Positions 21,011 through 35,660 of a stretch of DNA of 64,000 nucleotides are shown here, in pieces. How positions within the stretch are numbered: position 1 is the stretch's first letter; each line of letters starts with the position of its first letter. The notes beneath the pieces were generated by a model. It did not search any database. It was not told where the DNA came from and worked only from the letters and a program-made list of their open reading frames with translations. This DNA is from Agrocybe praecox (taxonomy: Eukaryota > Basidiomycota > Agaricomycetes > Agaricales > Agrocybaceae), in NCBI GenBank assembly GCA_964017145.1, contig OZ024848.1, forward strand, positions 2,182,501-2,246,500, given 5' to 3'. The translations under genes and the position numbers were made by a program.

Positions 21011-21628
21011 ACAAATCATACCATCAAATAAATAGATCCGTTACTCTGTCTGGGTGGTTTTCTTCCCTGCTGCAAGTTCGAAACCCCGCTCCTGCGTCAA
21101 AAATTGCCCACCACCACTTCATTTAGAGCGGGATCTAGGTGCTATATGTCGGGGTCAGTATGTTCCTGTAATTTGAGTATTATATAGCAATAATTATTTT
21201 TTGTTTCTTGCATCTTGTGTTGGCTCTCTCAAACCGTCAATTATCTCGGGAGTCGGAATTGCTCTCGGTGGAGACATTTCAAACTTGGCTGTCATATTTT
21301 TGTGCTCCTCCAATTCGAGAGAAGTTAGCTCAACCTTTCTGCGTCTAGAGTGCTTTCAGTCGTCCTGTATTCTGTGGAACAACCATTCATCTCAACTGGA
21401 CGATACATATCCATCGCATCGATAATGATGGGACACTCTGTCGAGCTCAAGCTTGACACCATTAATATTACTATATTTCGACATAGGACTTGAAAGACAG
21501 GCAACCATCATTTTTTAAAGACTATTGTGAGGTAGTGATTGAGTCACTAAATTAATTTTCTTCAATAGGAGTTATAGTAAGGGAGGTAGTAAAGGAAATA
21601 CCAAAATCTCCGCGTCGAAAAAATTACT
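21011..21628. other. Intergenic region between convergent F-box genes
   Basis: About 620 bp with no exon recognised. A plus-strand frame at 21201-21425 does not resemble the F-box family and has ordinary composition for chance. Confidence 0.5.
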
Positions 21629-22999
21629 CTACATATAACGAACGTACATTCCTCGAGTCTGACTTAACTCAGAAACTGCTTGATGGTCAGCTTCAGAGAG
21701 GCTGATTCTCGAGTGACTTTCGCCAAACAGGACTAGATCGTAGAAACGAGTGTGTTTTTTTCTAATTTTCAGCATTTGACCGAAGGCCCCGCTAATCGTA
21801 GGCTGAATGCAGTTATCCCTAATAGCTAGACATTTCAGCTCCGGACAAAGGTATTGTCCGCTGCGATTATAAGTTAGACGCTCGCAGATCTCTTCGGTGA
21901 GCAAGATCGGCGGGGTGAAGCTCGGTCCGCGCCAATGTTCTATAGGCGTATCCAGGACCAGTTCTTCGATCTTGGGGAAACGTTGGAGACAGTTGAGTAA
22001 TTGTTGGGCTTCCATGGTGGTCCCTATGAAATGCAGCTTTTTCAATTGCGGCGCATAAAATGGTTTGAAAGCTTCGAAATTCCATTCGTTTTCATATCCA
22101 ACGGAGAGCTCCTCCAAGAAAGGGGTGGCAATCATTGCTAGGAGGTCACAAATGGCACCTGTGTTGATATTTTGGTCAAAGTCGTTCATATTAATTTCCA
22201 GTTTCATGCGTGTAAGCTTCGGCAGGTATGCGCAGTGCATTTTCTTCGAAGGCGATGGCCCCGTTACGTCTGACACTACGCATTCCTCGAGATCCCAAGT
22301 CGCTTGAAGAACCCTGAGTATCTGCTCAGAAGACACACTGAAGTTGTTGATTATCAAGTGCGTTAGTTTCTCGAAGCGGTGGAGCGGAAACGCAGACTTG
22401 ATGTCCATTCCTTCTGTCGAGTCGCCAATATACAAACGAGGAGCCGAAGCTAGACGCAGGAATTCGTTCAAGTTGCTGAGGTCCGTCCGTGGATCAATAT
22501 GTTGGATTCCTATGCTCTTCAGGTGGTACGGAGGACGACGTTCGTTAACGTCCCACATGTTATTACCGACGAAGAATTTGAAAAGCTGTGCGTCAATTTG
22601 GATCGCATGCCATCTTCCAATCTTGGAGCATAGCAGTCCGAGGTGCATTCGCAGAAGAATTCTCGCTCGACCAGTCCGGAGGAGGTCTGCTTCTCCAACT
22701 CCGCCGATAGTCCAGTTCCAGAAGGAAATTCGAAGGAGGACGCCATCTGTATTAAAGAGAGTGTCGTGCAGGGCTTGGTAGTCTGGCCAAACGTGTTGCC
22801 CGTCGGTCTTTAGGTCAATGTCAATGTAACCTTCATCACTGAAATTAATTGGAAGAAAGCTTGTCCCAGGAGGACCAACGGGCACAGGGGGGTCGAAGTT
22901 CATCGAGTTCGACGGGAAATCAGAGAAAACGCGCAGCCCAGTACTTTTGCTGGGGACCATCGTTTGCATTGGTATATTTGCTGGGGTTCTTGATGGCAT
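21629..22999 (-). CDS. F-box-less LRR-like relative (456 aa)
   Basis: Single exon with ATG at 22999. It carries leucine-rich strand patterns like the C-terminal half of the cluster proteins: FEKLTHLIINNFSVSSEQ, LPKLTRMKLEINMND, APQLKKLHFIGTT, FPKIEELVLDTPIEHW and CPELKCLAIRDN. No F-box helix or signature linker is visible at the N-terminus, which instead is Pro/Ser-rich (FDPPVPVGPPGTSF). It may act without SKP1 or represent an F-box family member that lost its adaptor domain. Confidence 0.75.
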   Translation of the reverse strand: MPSRTPANIPMQTMVPSKSTGLRVFSDFPSNSMNFDPPVPVGPPGTSFLPINFSDEGYIDIDLKTDGQHVWPDYQALHDTLFNTDGVLLRISFWNWTIGGVGEADLLRTGRARILLRMHLGLLCSKIGRWHAIQIDAQLFKFFVGNNMWDVNERRPPYHLKSIGIQHIDPRTDLSNLNEFLRLASAPRLYIGDSTEGMDIKSAFPLHRFEKLTHLIINNFSVSSEQILRVLQATWDLEECVVSDVTGPSPSKKMHCAYLPKLTRMKLEINMNDFDQNINTGAICDLLAMIATPFLEELSVGYENEWNFEAFKPFYAPQLKKLHFIGTTMEAQQLLNCLQRFPKIEELVLDTPIEHWRGPSFTPPILLTEEICERLTYNRSGQYLCPELKCLAIRDNCIQPTISGAFGQMLKIRKKHTRFYDLVLFGESHSRISLSEADHQAVSELSQTRGMYVRYM

Positions 23000-23481
23000 G
23001 ATGCGAATGAGTATTGAAGTCGGCGTCGAGTTGTAGAGTGGGGTGTGAATGATGTTGAATTTTGGGACTTCTCATAATTTGAGTCTTTATAAATCGGCAG
23101 TCTACTACTGAATTCCAGATCACAGAGTTAGCATAGCAACTTACTTACAGAAGTTACAGTAGCTCGTAATTACAAGAGGTACAAGGGTAGAAAATAAGAA
23201 TTGAACTTCATAAAAATCCAGGTATTGGTATTGTTAACTGGCATATTCTAGCTAAGCACCAGGATACGTTGTACTTGTTGTTCACTAATACAAGCGTCAG
23301 TTGCCATTGAAATTGTATGCACTCACAAGGATTGGACAGCGCGGGAAACCGCCTCCGCTAACGACGATACAAAGACTTCCAAAAAGGTTACTTTGGAAAA
23401 ATATCATTTTGCAGAAAAACAAAGGAATAGCTGTAGAGATATATACGCATAGTAAAATGTGAATGTTATTTTGAAAAATCA
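23000..23481. other. Spacer between the F-box cluster and MRE11
   Basis: About 480 bp between the start of the 21629-22999 gene and the 3' end of MRE11. No exon was seen. Confidence 0.5.
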
Positions 23482-26424
23482 TCAGTCGTCGTCATCGTCA
23501 TCATCAACCTGGAAACGTCATAAGCAATTTGAAGACAAAATTCTCCAATATTTCAAACTTACCACCATCTTCCCTCTCGCCCTGGTCGCTGCTGACCTCT
23601 GAGATCTTCCGGCTGGGGCGAATGTCAATTGAGGTTGTTTTGGGGCTGCGGCTGCTTTCTTCTTCGCAGGTGCTTTCTTCGGTACTGGTTGACTAGAAAA
23701 TGGGATAAGTGAGCACGCTTAGATACCCAGACTTCATCGTATAGAAAGGGCAGATGGTACCAACCTCAATACATCTGCCCGATTAGTGCGTTTGACAGGC
23801 TTGGGCGGCTCCTCTTCGTCTTCGTCTTCGTCATCCAGCGTGATAACTTCATCATCGGAATCGCTCTATACACGATAAACTTTCGTAAGCAGCTACGTAC
23901 TCAAACCAACACAAATTCATACCTGTACTTTCTTTGCTTTGCCTCTGGCGGGCGCCTTCTTTGCCGGAGCTTTGGCAGGGGCTTTTGTCGTCTTTGCTTT
24001 CGGTGCAGTAGCGGCCTTTCTTTTTGGGGGAGGAGGTGCGTTGTCAGAATCCATTTCTTCAAAATCGGATACGCCGAGATCGATATCCATAAGCATAGAG
24101 TCTTCAGATTCTCTATCACTTTCCTTAGCCTTTGCCTTCCCCTTAAACGTTCTTTGGAACCCTGATAAATTACAGAGAGTTGTGGGTAGACTAACCTTTG
24201 CAGTAGCGGACTTGACGGCCTTCGCATTTTCCCTCTGTTCTTTGTCTTGTTTTTCTCTTGCTTTCAACAACTGTGTGTTTTCAGTTAGGCACGAATAACG
24301 GAAAGTAAGGGACAATATAATTTTGAACGCACCATATCGCCGACTTCCTCTTCATCTAGGTCCTCGTCTTCGTTAGTTTGTACATTCTTGATCAAAGACT
24401 TCAAAGCCTTGGCAACGTGACTACAAGCAACAAGCAGGAATCAGTATGTGAGTGTTTTCCAGAAAACCCAAACAACAATATTAGAGGGCCTACGTTTGAA
24501 TCGCGTGTGTCTCATCTTTTTCCACGAACATTTGGATAGCATCAGACATTCCGCTTTCTCCCAACAGTTGCAACTCTTGTGCAGCGAGGTACTCTTTGAC
24601 CAGTGTCCCCACTCGAACTTTGTTCAGTTTTTCTGATATGGTCAAGTTTGGGTCGTCGATGCTCAGTTCAGGTTGGTCGATAGAGACTTTGCCTCCACGT
24701 GTAGCAGCTTTCTTTGATCTATGGAAGACAAGTAGGTCTCGAGGGTTTGCGATGCGTCCCTGGAATTCTTGCCCGAATCGAATGGGATTGGAGGTTTCGG
24801 TTACACCAGTTGTATCTACCTGAGAAGGACGTCAAAAATGACCATGTGCATATATGCGTAAGAGTATACCTTTAAACGGATGAGAGGAAGCATCCTCGGA
24901 AGTTCCTCTTCACCGTCTTCCTCCACTGCACGTTTATTTCTCTCGTCCCATAACTGATTGGCTTGGTCAATGAGTTTGTTGACCTATAATGGTTTAGGCT
25001 TAAGTTCTGAAAAAATTACAAGCAAAGCTTACCTTTGCTTTTAGGTACTTGGTAATTTCCATAGGATCATTGAGGTCAAGGCCTTCATCTTCCGCAACCT
25101 CATTCAGAATTATTGACTCGATCACAAAAGGCCGGACAGTCCGTAAAGGTATGGGTGTCATTTGGAATTCTTTGCCTTGGATTTGTAACAACGCCACATG
25201 TCTATCATTCGAGTCAGTAAGAATTCCAAAATCGAGGTGAGAACAATCACTTCTCGATGGCTTCACCGTCCGCAAGTGAAGTTGCAACCGATGACCCTGG
25301 CTGCGAGATGTAGTACTTTTTCCCTGCAACCGGTTCAGGAAGGATACGACAGTCGTGTTCGTGACCCCAAATAACTAGGTCAACACTATCGTCGAACATG
25401 CCTTCTGGAACAAACTCTTGAGGTCCGTGCTTGACTCTAGAAGATCTTCAGCACGCGCCCATTATAGCCATTAACTGTACACGGACCTGTTTTGGTGTAA
25501 CAGAAGCATATTAAACCACGAGTCTTTGTCTCTGGGCATGAACATTTTAACTCGATTGCTCCTCAGTTCAAAGTGCATCCTCTGATCTTTCACGTTTCCA
25601 ATGCCATATAATCCCAGTTTGGTGGTACCTTTTTGAAGTAGCACAGGCCGTACTACAATTCCATTCGTGGGCGCATCCGCTTCAGTGAGAGGTAAGTCAA
25701 TCTTTCCCATGTAGTTGACCAGGCCAGCCACTGAGAGGATATCTAGAGCGCAGAGAGCACCTTCCTATAAGATGACTCGTCGGCATAGAGTTCTAAGGTA
25801 CCACAGAGGAACGCTTACTGCTCCTGTGCCTTGAGGATCGTCGTGATTTCCGTGTATTGAAAAGACAGGAATGCCGACGTTTAAGTTTGGATCTTCGTAG
25901 TTAATGGCTGGAAATCTTTGGATTGTGAGTTTAACATGACGCTGCGGGCAAATGCTACGCACGAAAATCCGTCGGCTTTTCCTTCCAAAGGATCACTGAT
26001 GAGTTCAATCTGAACAGGTTTGTCTCCAAGCGTAAATTCACGAAGTAGTGCGCTAGTTTGATAAAGGCATTCTCTTGATGGCTTGTTCTCATGAAATAAG
26101 TCTCCAGCGAGCAGTATGAAGTCAACCTATACCCGTCATTTTATTGATAACTCCCAACAAAGAAGTGGCACCTACGTCGTATTTGACGGCTAATTGAAGA
26201 ATCTCCTTAAATGTATTGATAGAGTCTTGACCTCTTATTGGATCTCGTTCCATATAACCAATATGATTGTCGGTTGCGAGCATAATTCGAATGGTGTCTT
26301 CAGGGACTTGAAGTATATCTGGTCAGTCACGATGAAAGGTTTTCGATTGGCAAAACTAACAGGCCGTCTGTATGTTCCCTCTATGAGGTGGAGGTGGCGA
26401 CATATCATCTTCAGAGTGCGACAT
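23482..26424 (-). CDS. MRE11: Double-strand break repair nuclease MRE11
   Basis: About 14 short exons from ATG 26424 ([14 protein letters not shown]) to TGA at 23482. All phosphoesterase metal-binding motifs are present in order: [16 protein letters not shown] (motif I), [16 protein letters not shown] (II), [12 protein letters not shown] (III), LLLHQNR followed by [15 protein letters not shown] (IV region), and [12 protein letters not shown] (V). The DNA-binding/capping domain follows, with the family's [15 protein letters not shown]. The long C-terminal tail is Lys/Ala-rich ([19 protein letters not shown]), has acidic runs, and ends in a poly-Asp tail after ARGKMV. MRE11 forms the MRN/MRX complex with RAD50 and NBS1/XRS2 in the nucleus and acts in break resection and checkpoint signalling. 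It is divergent with the sugar transporter 274 bp away. Confidence 0.95.
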
Positions 26425-26511
26425 GACGACGACGGAGAGTCGGTGGTCGTTTTTTATTTCAGTTTAAGAGTGAGGTACTCAAGAGGTACTAATGAGAGCG
26501 ACGCGACGCCG

Positions 26512-26517
26512 ACGCGT
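26512..26517. promoter_or_regulatory. MluI cell-cycle box (ACGCGT) in the MRE11 divergent promoter
   Basis: ACGCGT lies 88 bp upstream of the MRE11 start, with two further ACGCG/GACGC-type runs beside it. In fungi this hexamer is the core of MBF-bound boxes at DNA replication and repair genes. The link here is inferred from position alone. Confidence 0.35.
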
Positions 26518-26698
26518 AGCATAAAGTCTTTCGGCAATCAAAATTTGAATTCCCACGACGGGAAGTGGCCGCAGCATCATACATCTCCCTTTTCACGACG
26601 GTCTTGCTGGCCCTTTTTCTCCGTCTTTCTATACCAACTCAGCTTTATACCTGAAAGACGAATTATATCTCGCCCCAGTCACTCTTTTCGATTTCTTT

Positions 26699-28088
26699 AT
26701 GGCACCTCAAAATGTACCTGCCAAACCAGCGTCGAGATCGCTTGTGGTATGTCAAATGCTTCCCAGAGGATGTCGCACAAGTACTTATCATCACTTCAGA
26801 TGGGCGTTGTGGCTTTTTATCTTGTGGCAGCCCTTGCAGTGAGTTTTCTGGGATAATTTGCCTGATTTCTCACTAATGGTCTTTTCTACGTAGATGGTGG
26901 TAGCGTGCGTTTGTGTGGACTGTTCTGGACGATGTATAAGGACTCACGTAAATTTGCAGGAATAAATGGGTTCTGAATACAACAACCACGCCTTTGTTTT
27001 TCTTATGGGCGCAACTGGCAATTGCTGCTGGTCTCTTCATGGCTTCGGACGCCTTGCGTCTGTTGCCAGACAGACTCACCTTCGACCTCGAAACGTGCAA
27101 AGGACTTATCCCCATGGTTGGCTTGAATGTTTTCGGTCTCAGGTACATACTTATTTGTGCATAAACCCGCTATTATCGCTATCTAATACCCCAACGATAG
27201 CTTTAGCAACTATACTCTCAAATATGTCGATGCCTCCTTTTACCAAGTCGCTCGTGGCATGGTCCTCCCATTCACCGTCTGCACGTCATTCGTCGTTCTC
27301 CATTCTCGCCCTTCGCTTCGCATCCTCCTTTGCTGCGCGCTGGTCACGCTGGGTTTCTTCGTCGGCGTCTTCCTCGATGGGACAGAGCTTTCTTTAGTTG
27401 GAGTTGGCTTCGGTGTTGCCAGCTCCGCCATTACCGCCATCCACTCCGTCGTTATCAAGCAGAGCTTGACTGTCGTTGGAGGGAGTGCTCTTGCTTTGTC
27501 CTGGTATACCAATCTACTCAGCGCCATCGTTCTGTTCCCACTCCTTATCTTGGCTGGAGAAGGCAAAGACGTTGTCAAGCTGCTCTTCGGAGTCAGTGAA
27601 CTCCTCGTCAAACCTGGTGAAATGTCTCCTCTCAGCACCTTCCTTTGGGGATCAGCAATCACAGTAAGTGATCTATATTTATTATTCAATGCGGTGCTAT
27701 AATATCTCTTCAACAAAGGGTGTTCTTGGCTTCATGATGAGCATTGCCAGTCTTCTTTCTATCAAAGTTACATCACCTATCACCCACATGGTATCTTCGG
27801 CTGTCCGAGGTGTAGCCGCGTCACTTTTGGGCGTATGGTTGTTCCACGATATTGTTACTAGGTGGGTGTATCTTGTCTATCTCATGCATTCATTAATCAT
27901 CCTAACGTCTTACGTTTAGCGGCCGTGCTTCCTCAATCGCCATTATTCTCTTTGGATCCGTTTTATATACATGGGTGAAACACCAAGAGTCGCAACCAAG
28001 CACTGCAACATCTTCCCGACGTGGTTCTTACGAACGCGTTAAGATGGAAGACGTTGAGGCCGGAGAGAAGGTTTTCAAACCTAAGTAA
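26699..28088 (+). CDS. GDP-fucose transporter-like nucleotide-sugar transporter
   Basis: Seven exons (26699-26746, 26800-26838, 26894-26904, 26960-27142, 27201-27663, 27719-27861, 27920-28088) sum exactly to 351 aa. Exon 3 is only 11 nt. The protein is a multi-pass drug/metabolite-transporter-superfamily member. Features that point to the SLC35C1 (GDP-fucose) group are NKWVLNTT near the first helix, GLSFSNYTLKYVDASFYQ, KVTSPITHMVSSAVRGV, GVWLFHDIVTSGRASSIA and SVLYTWVKHQE. It would import GDP-L-fucose into the Golgi in exchange for GMP. The tail is hydrophilic and cytosolic (EDVEAGEKVFKPK). The two GDP-fucose synthesis genes lie 2-6 kb downstream, which supports the substrate call. Confidence 0.88.
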
Positions 28089-28414
28089 TGGATAGTATAT
28101 CCCAGTGTCTTTTAATTCTTCGTATGGATCATTTGCATCTGCGTGTAGGCCGGGGTTAACAACTGTACAAGCAATTACTCTAAAACCATCCTATAGAGCG
28201 ACTCCTTTAGAACTTTTCGCACATTGTATAATTCTTCTAGCAGTATCAGATAGTCTAAATGTTTATAACATTCCAATCAAGTGATGAAAGGCACCACCAG
28301 CATACAAACAAGCATAAAGCGGGTTTCTACTAATGGTTCAATCTTATATGTACATGTCCTCGGAGAGTAAGAAATAAAGATACACAATAATCTCGCTGTT
28401 CATCACCCACTATA

Positions 28415-29716
28415 TCATTGCGAATTAGTTTGTGGTTGGCTCGTTCCTCGGCCTGATCGTTCTAAATTGCCATCTTGAAGCTCATAAGCGGGTCGATAGC
28501 GAGCTATTTTGAGGCTGGGGCGTTCTGTATTCACAACAAGTGATTGACGTGCCGTCTCGGTGATAGAGGTTGGCAGGGCCCCTTTAGCAAGAGTATGGGT
28601 CGCTGACATGATAGATGAGAGTATTCCAGTGGGCGTAAGCGGTTCGCTGTTATCCTTGTTAATCGACGGCGAGGTCTGGTGAGTATCTGACATGACCCGC
28701 GACAAGGTCGTGGATGGTGTGAGAATGGAAGATGCGGTTAGTGGAGTTTCTATTGATGGAGATGGCGGAACAAGGAGAGCAGGGTTGGGGAAGGTGTTAA
28801 ACGTCGATCCCAGAGAGGTGTATCTGATACAGAGGAATTTAAAATCCGGGGTAAATCGATCATGACAGTTGGGAGAACATACCCTTCATCATATAGAGTG
28901 CAGTAGGGAACATTTAAACGCCGCAGGAACGACCAGACGTCAGTGTAGGACCAGTTGATTATTGGATTAACGCGCTCGAACGCGGGCCATCCAGGGTCGG
29001 TCATATTCCGATGAGATAATTTGGCTAAAAGGATCTTAGTTGTTGGATGCGATAACCAGATAATTAAAGTATACTGACCGCCATGTGGGTCGGTCCGACG
29101 TGTCCCTATGAGAATACCAGTGATGTGTGGAAACGTATCTTTGTACCTCTGCAGCGCTTCACGCATGCCTTCTCCACCTTTAGCCTTCCCGACTGGTTTT
29201 GGTGCATCCATGTAGCTCGAAGATGAGTTCGAAGGAGCTGGAGTGGAAACGCTCTCTACCACTGGATCTTCGTGTTTACATGTGAATAAGTCCAGGTTGT
29301 ATAATGTTGTCGCTTCTTCTATGAAGTCTTCCAACACTTTGAAAGGTGAAGGCACGGGGATGTAGATCGCGTGGATCGGTCTCATTTCTTCAGTTTCCTT
29401 CAGTCTTCGAGCAATCGCGCCTGCGTATAGATGGAGCAGCACAGTGCCTAGTAAGAAGATGAATTGGTTATTTAATTCTTGAGTAAGGATATAAGCACTC
29501 ACAATCCTTGCCGCCGTTAAAGCTCAGAGAGACGTTGTCTGGGCTTCAATTTGGTCAGTCCTTGAAGACCAATACAGGTCATTATAGTACACACCCATGA
29601 GTGTCCAAAGAATGGTCTATCACATCCAAGGCCTCTTTAACGAATGGCGCCAGGGGATCTGTTCCTTCCAATGCCGCCAAAGCGTAGACATCCTTCGCTA
29701 TCTTCCTGCAGTCCAT
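28415..29716 (-). CDS. FAD1: FAD synthase (FMN adenylyltransferase, PAPS-reductase-type)
   Basis: Four exons (29595-29716, 29503-29543, 28883-29447, 28415-28823 on the minus strand) give 378 aa in perfect phase. Diagnostic motifs are [17 protein letters not shown] (nucleotide-binding PP-loop-like SFNGGKD), [39 protein letters not shown] and [16 protein letters not shown]. These are the set found in eukaryotic FAD synthases of the PAPS-reductase fold. It transfers AMP from ATP to FMN to make FAD in the cytosol. A C-terminal extension of about 100 residues, Ser/Thr-rich and ending TSQPQTNSQ, is longer than in yeast relatives. It is tail-to-tail with the transporter and divergent with GDP-fucose synthase. 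Confidence 0.93.
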
Positions 29717-30273
29717 TCTGAAGACCCTGAGACTTATCAAACGGATAGCAATGATTGCTGTCGGGCCTTTTGGAGTTCTTTGAGCGTTGTTGGTGGGAGA
29801 ATGATTGAGAGATAGCCATCGTTTCCGGCGAGTGCAACTCACTCATTCCGAATCTCGTCACGGTGCCGCCTGGAACTCGGAGTCAGAAGTATAGCCCATC
29901 TTTCACGTGTGTGAGTTATCTGATAACAGAATCCGCCTTGAATAGGTCATTTCTATGATTCTCCGAATATTTTCTGGGGTATTGGCCAAAATTTTTATTC
30001 GGGGAGTTTTAGAGAAGAGGGCTTGTATTCGTACCGCCTTTAAAATGTTACATCGACTATCATTCAACTATTATTTATGTTTAACGCGTTTGTGGGGGAG
30101 ATTCGGACTGCTTCCTTTTTTGGATTGGTAGGCAGTATGTAATAATCTAACAGATATAAGTATAATGACAGTTGAACGCGTCTTCGCATCTTACTTCATC
30201 TCGCCATACCTTGAATAGCGACGCGCACAAATAACAACGCTCTCCTCTTCTTCACAAGTAAATTGGCAACATC
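29717..30273. other. Divergent promoter of FAD synthase and GDP-L-fucose synthase
   Basis: 557 bp with no exon. A pyrimidine-rich leader (CTCTCCTCTTCTTC) precedes the start at 30274. Confidence 0.5.
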
Positions 30274-31726
<1,453 letters not shown>

Positions 31727-32269
31727 GGGTTGCTGGGCGTCGCATTTATGTATGGTACTCCCTGGTTACTCCCTTCATTAGAGTGCATGTCAGAAATGTT
31801 TGGGTTCAACAATCGATATGTCTGCTTGAGGTCCCAATTGATCCGTTGCATTGCCCTACCCTCATAAAAGCGCCTTTATTTAGTTTTTGCCTTCTCAAGG
31901 CAAGAAATGGCGTGGATATTGTGTCACCTTTGACATTTAATTTCTTGATTTGTTATCGTTGTCGTGTTTTACGTGGCGAGGCGAACATCTGGACATATAT
32001 GTTACTCGATTATACTGAAAGGAGATGCCCCTGAAGCTGACCATACGGCTATCAATAGGACTGCTCACAGTAGTTTGGAATTGATTTACGGCAGAAATAA
32101 TTTCTGCAGGCTACGCGATCTTTCAGGGTATCAGAGATTATGTATGCCACATTTTGAGCAGGAATAACTGCGTTGTAGGGCCGTCGGACCATGGCGTGCG
32201 TCTTGTGCGCCTTGTGCGCTATAAATTCTGGGGTTTTCGGCAATTATTTCTTGATCCAGTACTTCCATC
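31727..32269. other. Spacer between the two GDP-fucose biosynthesis genes
   Basis: 543 bp containing the 3' UTR of the synthase and the promoter of the dehydratase. No exon or clear TATA box was identified. Confidence 0.45.
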
Positions 32270-33731
<1,462 letters not shown>

Positions 33732-34077
33732 ACTTTCTCTACTATAGACCCATTGTACCGAAATCACCTGGCGCCATTAATTCCTAATCTACCTACCTTC
33801 CTTTCTTCATCCAAAAATGGACTTTCACTCTTGTACTTTATCAGTTGTATCACGCAAGGACTTGATCGTGGAATTCGGATAATGTGGGAGGGATTAGACG
33901 TAAATTTTTAGCGTAAATTCAAATAGCTTGTGATAGTATACCTATTGGCATAGTTCCGAAATGTCGGATTGTAAAATGCATCTTGTCATGATAAAGATGT
34001 GCAAGAAGAAAAGTATGGACGTATACATTATTAACTGCCGCGCTGCATAGGATTTCAAAATACAAACGACAAAGAGT

Positions 34078-34734
34078 CTAATCCATCGCGTGTGATTCCG
34101 GCTTGTTGATGATGAGCCAGCTTTCAGTGTCGAACTTGGCCGGTGGTAAACGTGGTTGCATGAGCTTGGTTTCAACTTCATATGAAGTGGCAAAACCACT
34201 TTGAGTCAAACGGCCTAATGGCACCTTTGGCTCTCGCTGACTATGTAAATTACTTTCCAGCAATTGCCTTTGGTGGCACGAGGAAAGTTGAAGAGTGTAT
34301 GTACCATCAGTGGAGTGAAGCACCTTCGATGAGATGGTTTTTGACATCTCGATTTCGTCAGAGGTTACTGAATTGGAATTTAAATCGTCGTAGTCTGTCG
34401 GATGGGTAAGGGGAAGAATGCTGCACCGGCGCCGTTCCAATGCAGTGAGAATATTGTTCAGCTGGTCGTCAAAGATTTTAGCGATCAGACTGAGTCGGTG
34501 GGCCAGATGATTCTCTAGATGGTGCAAGCGAGTTCTATAAGCCACGGAGATGAAGGATATTATCGTGAGTATCAAGGTTATGAGTGGAAAGAGGATCAGG
34601 CTGGTCACTAAGGTTGCACATCCGATTATTCTAAAATCGAAAAGAAAGCTAATGAAGAGAACCTACGTGTGATGATAAGTAGAACTGTCAGTATCGAGGC
34701 TGGGTATTGGGTTTTCTTCAGGGTCAGATACCAT
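34078..34734 (-). CDS. Small single-pass membrane protein, unknown (copy A)
   Basis: Two exons joined at a short 36-nt intron: ATG 34734 gives MVSDPEENPIPSLDTDSST, then a transmembrane segment GCATLVTSLILFPLITLI. After it comes a basic, amphipathic region (YRTRLHHLENHLAHRLSL, ILTALERRRCS) and a Ser/Thr-rich tail. No family could be named. The gene lies at the left edge of a segmental duplication, and the sister copy at 48.0-48.6 kb has lost its start codon. The N-terminal side is acidic and the C-terminal side basic, which suggests the C-terminus faces the cytosol. Confidence 0.5.
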
Positions 34735-35555
34735 TTTCTGGATAGGTTCCTACGAAGTTCATTTTGAGCTCATGCTTTGTACGATGAGACTGGAGCGTAC
34801 GAGAATAAGATGATTCGGCAAGTGATGATACAAATCAAACGAAAGTATAAGTTCTAAAAATATTGAGATCCATGAGCATCCTTTCGTAATAGAGTAGTAT
34901 AGGATAGTCACATATAACCCTGAGTTCGACGAATGATAAGCTAAGAGGAGCCTTATCCTCTTTTCGTATTGGGCGAATCTGTCGTAAAAAGAAAGTCCAG
35001 CATGTGAATAAACGGTTCACAAGTTCAAACCAACCTCAATTCATCCTTCTGGTTCGCTGATTGGATTATTGTAGATGGGTTTTGAGGCTTGCGTAGTGCC
35101 CTGGTATTCACAGTAGGAGATAGAATCTTGATCCTTGTGGACATTTAGTGTAAGCAGGGTTTGATAATTGAGGATTCTGGCCTCTGAGGAAACCAAGTTC
35201 GGGGATTTTTGAGTGTCCAACGTGATCTTATTTCCTCGTTCTATATGGCCAGGAAGGATAGATCTGGCACGTCACTACTGCGGTGGGCACACGACATAAT
35301 TTGAAGAGCCAACTTGGAAATATCACTGCGCGCTCTTGCGCTTGGAGTGCTTGTGACTAGTTGACTCGTGGTTGAGCAGGTTGCGCAGCAATAATTCTGG
35401 CAATTATTAGGATCGCAGCTTGCCATCGTAAGTAGTGACACGGTGGACTTTGGATACATTTTTTCCTCTGCGGGACGAGTATCCCATCAGGCGTTAACTA
35501 TCGAGTATCCACAAGCGTTAAAGAAAATTTCGGGAGATGAAGATGCGGCCAGAGG
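34215..35555. repeat. Segmental duplication block D1, copy A
   Basis: It matches 48070-49404 in direct orientation with point differences and short indels along the whole length (for example the shared ATAGTTCCGA/CAGCAATTG, CACGTCACTACTGCGG and GAGCAGGTTGCGCAG stretches). It contains most of the membrane-protein gene and its upstream region. Confidence 0.85.
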
Positions 35556-35660
35556 GTGCTCGGGATAGAAATATTTACTTACCTGACTCACGCAGCCTCC
35601 GCTTACGCTCGTAAGACCTGTGTACTCGACTGAAGGGCTCACGAGCCATCGCCACCTCGG

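Noticed and set aside
21060..21110. Possible tRNA T-arm (GTTCGAAAC)
   Set aside because: No acceptor, D or anticodon stems could be folded around it.
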